Under the pieces are notes generated by a model. It was not told the DNA's origin. It was given only the letters and a program-made list of their open reading frames with translations, and did not search any database. From DASWHX01 sp036397995 (lineage in GTDB: Bacteria > Bacteroidota > Bacteroidia > Cytophagales > Cyclobacteriaceae), in contig DASWHX010000203.1 of the NCBI GenBank assembly GCA_036397995.1, positions 1 to 28,915 of the forward strand: a stretch of 28,915 nt of DNA, in the 5' to 3' direction. Shown here in pieces: positions 16,168-23,453 of the stretch. The translations under genes were made by a program, and so were the position numbers. Every line of letters begins with the position of its first letter. Position 1 is the stretch's first letter.

Positions 16168-17502
16168 CTACTGAGATGTTTCCGATTGAATTTGTCCGGC
16201 AATCGCCTGAACTTCATCCAGGACTCGCAACAAGTTGCCACTCCAAAGTTTAGCAATCTCTTCCTGGGTGTATCCTCTTCTTACTAATTCCAACGTTACA
16301 TTAAATGTTTCGGCTGCATTGTTCCAGCCTTCAACTCCACCTCCACCATCGAAATCCGAACTAATGCCCACATGATCAAGACCAATCAAGTTTACTATGT
16401 AATCAATATGGTCTGCAAAATCGGATACATTTACTCTGGGTGCAACAGGATCGACTTCCGATTGTATTCTTGGTTCCGCCTTTGTCCTCATTTCTCTGAA
16501 TTTAGCAATATAGGTGTTCCGATCCGCTTCCGGTAGTTGCCTCACTTCCCTGAAACTTCCTAATAATTCAAAGCCCATTTCTGCAGCTACTTCCTTGTTA
16601 ATAATCTGAATGAGTGAATCCCTTTTCTTTGTTTTTCCCTCACTGACATAGCTGGCAAAAGCCACTGTCTGGACAACCCCTCCATTCTTCTTTATCAACA
16701 TCAGTTGTTCATCATCCAGATTGCGACTGTGATTGCATAACGCCCTGGCAGCTGAATGTGAAGCAATAATCGGAGCTTTACTTAGTGCAACCATTTGCTT
16801 CATTGCTTCTTTGCCGGGGTGTGACACATCAATCATCATTCCCAGTCTGTTCATCTCGGCAATAACTTCCTTACCAAGTTCACTTAGGCCATTGTGCAGC
16901 CAGACACTGTCTGCTTCTCCCGTATTACTGTCACTTAGCTGGCTATGACCATTGTGCGCGAGAGACATATAGCGGCCACCCAAGTTGTAGAATTCTTCCA
17001 CTCTTGAAATATTTGTGCCTATGGGATACCCATTCTCAATTCCAATCATGGCCACTTTCTTACCGGATTCAACAATTCGCCTGACATCATGGGAAGTAAG
17101 GGCAATTTCGACCTTATCGGGAGCTATTGCTTCCGCAAGAAGGTGGATGGCATTAAATTTATCTATCGCATTTTCATAAGCAGCCGCATATCCCTGTTCA
17201 TTTAAGTCTCCCTGACCAGTATAAACAATAAACCAGGCAACATCTAATCCGCCGCTGTCCATTTTTACCAGGTTCACTTGAGTATCCAAATCCATCGTAT
17301 AGTTGTTATCCAGGGTAAAATTGGCAGTATTAATGTCATCGTGGGTATCCAGAGTAATTACAGTCTCATGGACTTCCCGGGCTTTGGTTATTATTTCTTC
17401 TTCAGTCATTACAGCATCCGCGTTTTTCTCTGCATTAGTGCAACTAAAAGCCAGAAAGGCAGTGGATAAAATTACTAAGTTCAAATTTTTCAGGTGATTC
17501 AT
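16168..17502 (-). CDS. Membrane dipeptidase (M19, renal dipeptidase family) lipoprotein
   Basis: 444 residues with a lipoprotein signal (ILSTAFLAFSC, Cys21). The M19 metal site is complete: HxD as H54/D56 in LDTHDDI, the bridging E156 in GIENG, H228 in DVSHPG and H249 in ASHSAARAL. DHVGISSDFDGGGG near the C-terminus is the conserved last motif. It should hydrolyse dipeptides, possibly with D-residues, from the outer side of a membrane, and may serve peptide salvage along with the window's other peptidases (M14, M23). Start is the ATG at 17502; a 261-base divergent region lies upstream. Confidence 0.92.
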   Translation of the reverse strand: MNHLKNLNLVILSTAFLAFSCTNAEKNADAVMTEEEIITKAREVHETVITLDTHDDINTANFTLDNNYTMDLDTQVNLVKMDSGGLDVAWFIVYTGQGDLNEQGYAAAYENAIDKFNAIHLLAEAIAPDKVEIALTSHDVRRIVESGKKVAMIGIENGYPIGTNISRVEEFYNLGGRYMSLAHNGHSQLSDSNTGEADSVWLHNGLSELGKEVIAEMNRLGMMIDVSHPGKEAMKQMVALSKAPIIASHSAARALCNHSRNLDDEQLMLIKKNGGVVQTVAFASYVSEGKTKKRDSLIQIINKEVAAEMGFELLGSFREVRQLPEADRNTYIAKFREMRTKAEPRIQSEVDPVAPRVNVSDFADHIDYIVNLIGLDHVGISSDFDGGGGVEGWNNAAETFNVTLELVRRGYTQEEIAKLWSGNLLRVLDEVQAIAGQIQSETSQ

Positions 17503-17655
17503 CTCTATTTGGGAGTTAATTCAAAATTGAATATAAGGACAAACATGAAAATATATTGAAAAGGAATTTAGAAATGTTAATAAGAAACTTCTTGTAATTA
17601 AACTTTTGGTTCAAGCAGTTAGTGATAATGCGCTTATGATGTGATAATAAAATGC

Positions 17656-17682
17656 CTTTCTTAAAGTTTAACTTTAAGAAAG
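17656..17682. repeat. Perfect 27-bp palindrome between divergent genes
   Basis: CTTTCTTAAAGTT and AACTTTAAGAAAG are perfect 13-bp inverted arms around one T. It lies 153 bases upstream of the dipeptidase start and 81 bases upstream of the beta-barrel start, ending 57 bases before a -7-like element. The one-base centre suggests a DNA-level site for a dimeric regulator more than a terminator, and no T-run follows in either direction. Confidence 0.7.
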
Positions 17683-17739
17683 CTATATTTCCAGAGTGAA
17701 AATTCACAAGTACTTTATTATTCATCACGCGGAAATATT

Positions 17740-17747
17740 TATTTTTG
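17740..17747 (+). promoter_or_regulatory. Candidate -7 element for the beta-barrel gene
   Basis: TATTTTTG fits the Bacteroidota -7 consensus TAnnTTTG exactly and lies 16 bases before the ATG at 17764. The -33 element is weak (TTTA at 17714-17717, 22-base spacing). Confidence 0.4.
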
Positions 17748-17763
17748 CACAAAAAGAAATTCT

Positions 17764-18318
17764 ATGCGCAAAGTTAAAGTATTGATCATCTTGATTCCGG
17801 CCTTAGTATTTTCCGGAGCACCACTGCTGCAAGCTCAGGATATTTACGCTTCGGTTCACAATGGATTTGGAGTTTCATTTGTTGATGCAGGTAACCGGCT
17901 TTTGACAGGTCAATCATTAAGTAACACCAATCGATTTTCCTGGTTTGGATCTATCGAAGGTTTGTATTTACTGCCATCCGGATATTTGCTCGGAGTAGAA
18001 TTTGGTGCTCACAGACTTTACTCCTACAAGTGGTATGATGGTGTTGGAAACAGAACTACTACTATCGTTACTTATCACCCCGGGGCAATTGTTGGAATAG
18101 TTCTGAAGGATAATTTTTACATTAAAGCAGGAGTTAATTTGAGAGCATTTTCGTATGGTGGTGTTTCACCGGGAGCAATGATTGCCCTTGATTATGCATT
18201 GCCTTTGAATGATTTATTTTCAATCCCCTTAGGGCTAAGAAGTGACATTATTATCGATGGTAATATTATCCTTTCTTTGAACGCTTCCATTGGTTTGAGA
18301 TATTACATAAATTATTGA
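17764..18318 (+). CDS. Small outer-membrane beta-barrel protein
   Basis: 184 residues with a signal peptide ending LLQAQ at about residue 25. The mature part consists of alternating-hydrophobic strands with aromatic belts (FSWFGSIEGLYLLPSGYLLGVEFG, YIKAGVNLRAFSYGG) and ends with an aromatic residue (LRYYINY), as outer-membrane barrels inserted by BamA do. About eight strands would fit the length. It appears monocistronic, with its own -7-like element and a long palindrome upstream. Specific function unknown. Confidence 0.8.
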   Translation: MRKVKVLIILIPALVFSGAPLLQAQDIYASVHNGFGVSFVDAGNRLLTGQSLSNTNRFSWFGSIEGLYLLPSGYLLGVEFGAHRLYSYKWYDGVGNRTTTIVTYHPGAIVGIVLKDNFYIKAGVNLRAFSYGGVSPGAMIALDYALPLNDLFSIPLGLRSDIIIDGNIILSLNASIGLRYYINY

Positions 18319-18356
18319 TTTTCTTCATTTTCAGCCTTTTTTCAGGGTTTATGACG

Positions 18357-18393
18357 AAAAAAAAAGTCTCCCCCAATTAATTGAGGAAGACTT
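18357..18393 (-). terminator. Strong intrinsic terminator of the histone-like gene
   Basis: On the minus strand the arms AAGTCTTCCTCAATT and AATTGGGGGAGACTT pair over 15 positions (two G-U wobbles), followed by nine T's. It lies about 100 bases past the stop codon of the lysine-rich gene. The gap between (18394-18491) is 3' untranslated sequence with nothing else I recognise. The plus strand lacks the T-run and has two C/A mismatches, so it serves the minus direction only. Confidence 0.85.
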
Positions 18394-18491
18394 AAATGTT
18401 GCAAAAAAAGCGAATCGCAAGGGAGTCGGAATCAGGTTGTCGCTACGCGGCAATTCTCATCAAAAAACTCCCAACGCATTGGTCTGCAATA

Positions 18492-18854
18492 CTACTTCTT
18501 CTTCTTAGCAGCTTTCTTTTTAGGAGCAGCCTTTTTCTTAGCGGCTTTCTTTTTAGGAGCAGCTTTTTTCTTAGCAGCTTTCCTTTTAGGAGCAGCTTTC
18601 TTAGCACTACTCTTTTTAGCAGCAGCTTTCTTCTTTCTCTTAGGTGCAGCTTTCTTTTTGGCAGCTTTTTTCTTAGGAGCCGCTTTCTTTTTAGCTGAAC
18701 TTTTCTTAGCAGCTTTCCTTTTAGGAGCTGCTTTCTTTTTAGCAGCTTTTTTCTTAGGAGCTGCCTTCTTTGCTGCAGACTTCTTGCGAGTTGCTTTTTT
18801 CTTGGGAGCAGCTTTTTTTCTTGCTGACTTCCCTGCTTTTTTCTGTTTGGCCAT
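18492..18854 (-). CDS. Lysine/alanine-rich histone H1-like DNA-binding protein
   Basis: 120 residues, nearly all K, A, P, R and S, built from variations of AAPKKKAAKKK. It starts at the ATG at 18854 (MAKQKKAGKSARKK); the open frame extends further upstream to 18902 but this adds an unlikely sequence. The composition and repeat match bacterial histone H1-like proteins (AlgP/Hc-type tails), which bind DNA non-specifically and compact the nucleoid. It would be unstructured when free. The coding repeats make the gene prone to length changes by slippage. It has its own terminator downstream and a possible promoter upstream. Confidence 0.88.
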   Translation of the reverse strand: MAKQKKAGKSARKKAAPKKKATRKKSAAKKAAPKKKAAKKKAAPKRKAAKKSSAKKKAAPKKKAAKKKAAPKRKKKAAAKKSSAKKAAPKRKAAKKKAAPKKKAAKKKAAPKKKAAKKKK

Positions 18855-19185
18855 AACTTGACATTTTAATTTGCCGTTAATATAACATTTTTTATAAAAC
18901 AAATTTTATTTATAAGAAAATATTACAATTTTTTTTTCAAGCACAAATTTCAAAAACCATTTCATACACCAAAAAAATTTTTGTTCGTAAGGAAAATTTA
19001 GAAACTAAAATTGATTCCATAAAAAGTTTTTCATGTCCTTTAAAGAAATAATTTTCTTCTGAGGTAATTACGTTCCGCTTAAAATAAAAAAGAAAAAAAG
19101 ATCGTTGCGCAGAAAAATTAATTGCCTGCAGAAAAGTATACATCAAAATAAGAAAAACTACGAAATAAGAATTTAAAGGGTGATT
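18855..19185. other. 331-base AT-rich intergenic region
   Basis: This gap between the histone-like gene and DoxX is strongly A/T-rich with long A and T runs. The part next to the histone-like gene should hold its promoter. I see no convincing gene, tRNA or stable hairpin in the rest. Confidence 0.5.
18900..18928 (-). promoter_or_regulatory. Candidate promoter of the histone-like gene
   Basis: On the minus strand TTG (18928-18926), a 17-base spacer and TAAAATTTG (18908-18900) resemble the -33/-7 layout, with one extra base in the -7 element. It would give a leader of about 40 bases. Confidence 0.3.
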
Positions 19186-19605
19186 TTAATAATTATCAGG
19201 TTTACTCAATGTCCTGTCGAGAGAATATTTTCCCCCTCCCAGGAAAAATAGTAAAATGAAAGCAGCAAGGTATAAGAACGACTTCTCTTTAGTAGAAAAA
19301 GGATCAGGAGCATGATGAATAAACCCGGCAACAGCCATTGTGATTACCAGCGGTACTGACGCAAGTCTTGTCCATAAACCCAGAATAATTAATATACCGC
19401 AGCCAGCCTCCGCAAAAGTTGCCAAAAGCAAGGAAACTTCGGATCCAAGACCAATTGGGTCACCAAACCTCCAATCACCGGCAAATACTCGTCTGGCCTT
19501 GGGGATGCCATGTGTTAGCATCATTCCTCCAACAGCTACTCTGAATATTAGCAGAGCAAGATGTGATTTAGATGATTCAATTTTGGTTCGTATCCAATAT
19601 TTCAT
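19186..19605 (-). CDS. DoxX family membrane protein
   Basis: 139 residues with four predicted helices. LLIFRVAVGGMMLTHGIPKA is the family's first helix, followed by LATFAEAGCGILIILGLWTRLASVPLVITMAVAGFIHH and a last helix FLYLAAFILLFFLGGGKYSLD. DoxX proteins are small inner-membrane proteins linked in some organisms to redox or thiol stress; this one has no further clue. It is last in a run of four minus-strand genes, 65 bases after the small secreted protein gene. Confidence 0.88.
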   Translation of the reverse strand: MKYWIRTKIESSKSHLALLIFRVAVGGMMLTHGIPKARRVFAGDWRFGDPIGLGSEVSLLLATFAEAGCGILIILGLWTRLASVPLVITMAVAGFIHHAPDPFSTKEKSFLYLAAFILLFFLGGGKYSLDRTLSKPDNY

Positions 19606-19670
19606 GCGCAGTACGATTAATATTTTTTAATTAAGGAAAGCTTAGTATTCCCAATAATTACAGGATGAAG

Positions 19671-20117
19671 TTACTCCATACTGTAGGAAATTTGGCCACC
19701 CGGATACCGGATAGCCAACTCATTCATTATTCTCCAGGCCAATCCAACTCCGAAATTGGAACTTCCTTTATTGGTAATTGCCTTACTCTTACTCATCCCT
19801 CCATTATCCGCATAGTTTCCGGTAATAGTCACAGATGTTTTATCTTCCATTTGTTTGAACTCCAGCAAGTATTCCACATATACACTATATGAACTCATGG
19901 GTCCCAATGACTTTTCTTTTAAACTGGTCTGAAGGCTGATTAGATTTTCCTTGTTTCGAATAATATAGCCTTCATCATCAAGATATTTTTCATATTTCTG
20001 AAAGACCTCCTCCAATTTATCGGTGGTTATAACTTTAATGGTTGTTGCTTTCTTTGGAGCTTCCTGTCCAAGGGCTTCCGTTGAAATTAAAATTAAGAGC
20101 GGGATAATCTTCCACAT
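19671..20117 (-). CDS. Small secreted protein of unknown function
   Basis: 148 residues with a signal peptide (MWKIIPLLILISTEALGQ). The mature domain alternates helix- and strand-like segments: TDKLEEVFQKYEKYLDDEGYIIRNK, then SYSVYVEYLLEFKQMEDKTSVTITGNYAD, then a C-terminal WRIMNELAIRYPG. This two-layer layout is common in small Bacteroidota periplasmic proteins, but I do not recognise the family. It follows the Ig-like lipoprotein gene after 54 bases on the same strand. Confidence 0.7.
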   Translation of the reverse strand: MWKIIPLLILISTEALGQEAPKKATTIKVITTDKLEEVFQKYEKYLDDEGYIIRNKENLISLQTSLKEKSLGPMSSYSVYVEYLLEFKQMEDKTSVTITGNYADNGGMSKSKAITNKGSSNFGVGLAWRIMNELAIRYPGGQISYSME

Positions 20118-20171
20118 AGCGTTAATTGATAATATACTTTTGAATATAACAAAATTACCTTACTCCGGTTT

Positions 20172-21287
20172 CTATTTATGATCTGAAATAATAAAATGCA
20201 AGTAACGCGACCCGGCTGAATGCACCGGCGGTGCCTGGGTTTTATCAGTTTCAAAAAGCCGGTTCAGGTTATTACCGGCCAGATCTTCCAGCCTCGATTC
20301 TGCTTCAACTTTGTAATCGCCTTCTTTCCATGGCGAGTCCGGATAAAAATTAAATTGTTGTTCTTCATTCGTCAAGGTTGCTTTGCCGGATATTCTTACA
20401 GTATCTTTCCAGATGCTTATCGCTTCCTGACACAGGATATAATCCAGCGTTTCATTGAAATGAATAACCAACCGATCATTACTTTCAGCCAGGGGTAATA
20501 GCAACGTCCAACTGTCAGTGGAAGGCGAAATGCTGTCTCTGTGGGAAACAAAAAATTTCTTATTGAATTCCTCTCCTGTCCCCGTTCCTTTTTTTGATCT
20601 CCAGCCAGGCATAATTATTAAGGTGTAATAACGTTCTTCGATCAGGGGTGCTCCAAGCCTTTCATTGGGTATAAGTCCTCTTTTAATCCGCCCGGGGTCC
20701 AGCCACAAGGTCAATATTGTCTTGTCTTCATTCCAAAGCTCCGGAACCAGGTTAAGAAAGATTGGACTGACAGAGTCTCCTTTAGCATCTAAAACTTTGA
20801 CAAATTTACCGGAGTGGTCCACACCCATGGGCTCTGAAAATTGGAGATACATTTTCAAAAGGTTTGAAGGAACTGTATCCTGCCCGGGGAAAATTTCCGT
20901 GATGCCGGGTACGCTGGAATTATCAGATTCCGGAATTGTAAACTTAGCTATCGCCTCACCTCCTGCCATAATAAGGTATGTTTTGCCCGGAGTTAAGGGA
21001 ATCAGTGGTTTAAAAAGAATATTTTCATTCCAATAAAATTCACCGAGAACATTGGTATTACTTTCATTATTCTCCAGTTCAATCTTCAAATCGTCTGACG
21101 CATCCCTATCTTCCAAAAGCTTTGAATGAATCTTTACAGCGGCAGCTTTCCCACTTTCATAAATAACTTCTACTTCTACCCCTTCATTACTACTTTGAAT
21201 TTTACAGGAATGAAATGAAATGAAGCAAAAAAAAACCAGGTTACACAAAAAGCATAACCTGGTTATCCGGATTAATTTCTTTACCAT
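20172..21287 (-). CDS. Ig-like (SbsA-type) putative lipoprotein
   Basis: 371 residues. A long hydrophobic N-terminus ends at SFHSC (Cys28), a plausible though imperfect lipobox. Around residue 130 GITEIFPGQDTVPSNLLKMY, then FSEPM, is the start of a bacterial Ig-like domain of the SbsA type, where an extracellular beta sandwich follows. LTLWLDPGRIKRGLIPNE and SRLEDLAGNNLNRLFETD are distinctive further blocks that I have seen in a widespread family of uncharacterised exported proteins. Its ATG overlaps the stop codon of the upstream propeller gene by 7 bases (ATGGTAA), implying coupled translation and a shared job at the cell surface or in the periplasm. Confidence 0.75.
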   Translation of the reverse strand: MVKKLIRITRLCFLCNLVFFCFISFHSCKIQSSNEGVEVEVIYESGKAAAVKIHSKLLEDRDASDDLKIELENNESNTNVLGEFYWNENILFKPLIPLTPGKTYLIMAGGEAIAKFTIPESDNSSVPGITEIFPGQDTVPSNLLKMYLQFSEPMGVDHSGKFVKVLDAKGDSVSPIFLNLVPELWNEDKTILTLWLDPGRIKRGLIPNERLGAPLIEERYYTLIIMPGWRSKKGTGTGEEFNKKFFVSHRDSISPSTDSWTLLLPLAESNDRLVIHFNETLDYILCQEAISIWKDTVRISGKATLTNEEQQFNFYPDSPWKEGDYKVEAESRLEDLAGNNLNRLFETDKTQAPPVHSAGSRYLHFIISDHK

Positions 21288-22381
21288 CTTGGTGAAGCGC
21301 TCCAGAGGTCAAGATTTCCATTGGATCTTCTTTGCAGCATTACAAATTGATTATCATTTACCTTATCCAGTTGCAGCACATTAACCCAGGGCATGGTTGT
21401 ATGTTCCACCCCGGCAATGTATTCAACAGGTTCTGTTAGTGCTCCTTCATAGCTTGCCAGCTTATCCATATCAATAATCATTACCGGCCTATTGGAATTA
21501 TTCATTACCAAATAGTTCTTTCCATCTTTTGGCATAATAATCATATCCAATGGTGCATTTCCATAACCAAATTCTCCAACCGTTCTTCCTTTTACATGCT
21601 TGCCGGGCTTGAGTTCATTAAGTGGAAATAATACCAATGGCGTGCAGGTGTAACTCGCTACAATATACTTTTCTCCCTTAATTTCGGTTGGGATAAATGT
21701 TCTGACAGGTGAATTGGTTTCATACCTTCCGTGATTTCCGTGATAGATCTCCAGGGAAGACATGCTTTGAGAATCCTGAAAAGGAAATGGAATGCTTCTG
21801 AAAGAAGAACCGAATTCCTGATTGGAAATTCCGGTAATCATTACCTGATCATTAAAATAGTTCAAATCTGAAATCGACCAGATTCTTTTTGATCTTCCTC
21901 TGTCATCAACTTCACCTTCCCCCGGGGCATTATGCAAACCGGTTGTCGAATATCGAATATCCGATAATTTAACGGCTGCAAGCTTTTCTCCTTCTAATTT
22001 TAAAAGAACGGCGGAGCCATCATTGGTGTGAACAGAAAAGTATAACTTCTTTGAAATAGGATTCACTGCCATATCCTGTATATCAATGTTTTTCACATCA
22101 GTGCCTAATGACTCTGCCACTAAACGGTCAAAGTTGCTGATGTTAATTCGTTGTGGAGCTTCTCCTGGACTTGTATCCCCTGTTTCAACTGCAAATACTG
22201 CGGCATTCCTGGTATCCCCAATAAATAGAATTCCTTCCGGGCCAAAGGTCAATGAACTCATTGACTTAATCTCCGGTGTACCCGTTTCAAATCCTTCAAA
22301 TAAGTCAGCGGTTTTATTGGCTCCGGCAAAAAGCACAATTAATACTAAAACCAATGTTCCGTTTACATAATATTTCTTCAT
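21281..22381 (-). CDS. Exported beta-propeller-like protein
   Basis: 366 residues with an N-terminal signal (MKKYYVNGTLVLVLIVLFAGA). The rest is a run of strand-turn repeats typical of beta-propellers: SSLTFGPEGILFIGDTRNAAVFAVE, DIQDMAVNPISKKLYFSVH, LNYFNDQVMITGISNQEF, NAPLDMIIMPKDGKNYLVMNNS. No heme motif or obvious catalytic triad is visible. It is first in the minus-strand run and is translationally coupled to the Ig-like lipoprotein. A ligand- or polymer-binding role is possible, but no substrate can be proposed. Confidence 0.72.
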   Translation of the reverse strand: MKKYYVNGTLVLVLIVLFAGANKTADLFEGFETGTPEIKSMSSLTFGPEGILFIGDTRNAAVFAVETGDTSPGEAPQRINISNFDRLVAESLGTDVKNIDIQDMAVNPISKKLYFSVHTNDGSAVLLKLEGEKLAAVKLSDIRYSTTGLHNAPGEGEVDDRGRSKRIWSISDLNYFNDQVMITGISNQEFGSSFRSIPFPFQDSQSMSSLEIYHGNHGRYETNSPVRTFIPTEIKGEKYIVASYTCTPLVLFPLNELKPGKHVKGRTVGEFGYGNAPLDMIIMPKDGKNYLVMNNSNRPVMIIDMDKLASYEGALTEPVEYIAGVEHTTMPWVNVLQLDKVNDNQFVMLQRRSNGNLDLWSASPRW

Positions 22382-22524
22382 GATTTCTTTTTATTAAGAT
22401 TAGCCAATCAATTTAGTAAAATTCCATTTCCCTGTAAACGGAAATCTGTTAAAGAAACGTTATCTCTATACTCAAAATAGAAAAATTGCATTATTGATGT
22501 AAATTTTAGTGTTTAAACAGCTAT

Positions 22525-22564
22525 TCCTGAAATTGACAAAATTTATTCTGATTGAATTTCAGGA
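22525..22564. repeat. 10-bp perfect inverted repeat upstream of the DUF4919 gene
   Basis: TCCTGAAATT (22525-22534) and AATTTCAGGA (22555-22564) are perfectly complementary arms with a 20-base loop. They end 48 bases before the ATG at 22613, in the 231-base gap between divergent genes. No T-run follows, so an operator or 5' leader stem-loop is more likely than a terminator. The rest of the gap shows nothing clear. Confidence 0.55.
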
Positions 22565-22612
22565 TTGTATGATGATGGGAATCAAATTATTTTAGTAATT
22601 AAGAATCTGGTT

Positions 22613-23290
22613 ATGAAGGTAAGGTTAATAGCATTCTTTCTCGTTTTATCAATTTCGGTTACGGCACAGTTTCAGGCACCAAACTATGATGGAATCTCAA
22701 AAGTAATTAAAGATAAAGCCTCTCCGTACTTCTACCCTGAATTGCTTTCCAGGTATCATGATAATGATACCGCCCTGAGCACACAGCATTACCGGATTCT
22801 CTATTACGGATATATCTATCATGAGAATTATGATCCTTATAGCTTGCCCCTGCAATTCGATTCATTAAATAATATTTTGAAAAAGGAAATCTTCACTCCT
22901 AACGATTACCAGGAATTAATTGAAATGGAAAAAAGAATTTTGATGAAGTTCCCCTTCAATTTAAGGGAAGTCAGTCTATTGGCAAAAGCTTATGAAGAAA
23001 CAGGACAAATGGAATTAGCCGCTGCCATGCATGACAAATTTCGCAAAATTACTGAAGCAATACTTTCCACAGGTGATGGGAAGACAAAAGAAACCGCGAT
23101 GCACGTAATTATGAATAGCCATGAATATGATATTCTGCATTATCTCGGACTGGAGTACAACAATGAGACCGCTCAAACGGAAAGCACCTACGAATTGTTG
23201 TCAGTGAAACCTAATAAGTATAATCTGGAAGGAATTTTCTTCAATATTAAGAAGATGTTTGAGCATGAAGCCAAAATTCTGGAAAAGTAA
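22613..23290 (+). CDS. DUF4919 family secreted protein
   Basis: 225 residues from the ATG at 22613, which gives a proper signal peptide (MKVRLIAFFLVLSISVTAQ); the frame is open 16 codons further upstream but that extension would bury the signal. The sequence after the signal, YDGISKVIKDKASPYFYPELLSRYHDNDTALSTQHYRILYYGY, is the recognisable start of DUF4919, a Bacteroidota family of unknown function. It is helical and TPR-like in the middle (LREVSLLAKAYEETGQMELAAAMHDKF) and ends with a short EGIFFNIKKMF segment. It is 163 bases upstream of the FtsX permease gene on the same strand. Confidence 0.85.
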   Translation: MKVRLIAFFLVLSISVTAQFQAPNYDGISKVIKDKASPYFYPELLSRYHDNDTALSTQHYRILYYGYIYHENYDPYSLPLQFDSLNNILKKEIFTPNDYQELIEMEKRILMKFPFNLREVSLLAKAYEETGQMELAAAMHDKFRKITEAILSTGDGKTKETAMHVIMNSHEYDILHYLGLEYNNETAQTESTYELLSVKPNKYNLEGIFFNIKKMFEHEAKILEK

Positions 23291-23453
23291 GCTTGGGATT
23301 GATTTCTGCCTTTGAAATTTTTGCAATTCAATAAAACTATTTACTTCATAAATTCATCATTTGATTAGTAATATTTGACGGCCAAGTCCAAAATTTTTGG
23401 TCTAAACTGTCACCTTTTTGAATTTTAAGCGTATTCATCCAAACCCCGCAGTT

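Noticed and set aside
17516..17752. 78-codon minus-strand open frame
   Set aside because: It runs through the palindrome and the likely promoter of the beta-barrel gene, is AT-rich with no recognisable domain, and has no supporting context.
18492..18854. Repetitive DNA resembling a tandem array or CRISPR
   Set aside because: The repeats are in frame, imperfect and fully explained by the lysine-rich coding sequence; no unique spacers.
18396..18861. Plus-strand open frames rich in Phe, Leu, Ser and Ala over the histone-like gene
   Set aside because: They are the antisense shadow of the lysine/alanine repeats.
18937..19146. 69-codon minus-strand open frame in the AT-rich gap
   Set aside because: Composition is that of AT-rich intergenic DNA, rich in F, K and L, with no domain or start context.
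23391..23403. CCAAAA-T-TTTTGG inverted repeat upstream of the second permease gene
   Set aside because: Only 6-bp A/T-rich arms, not extended on either side; likely chance.
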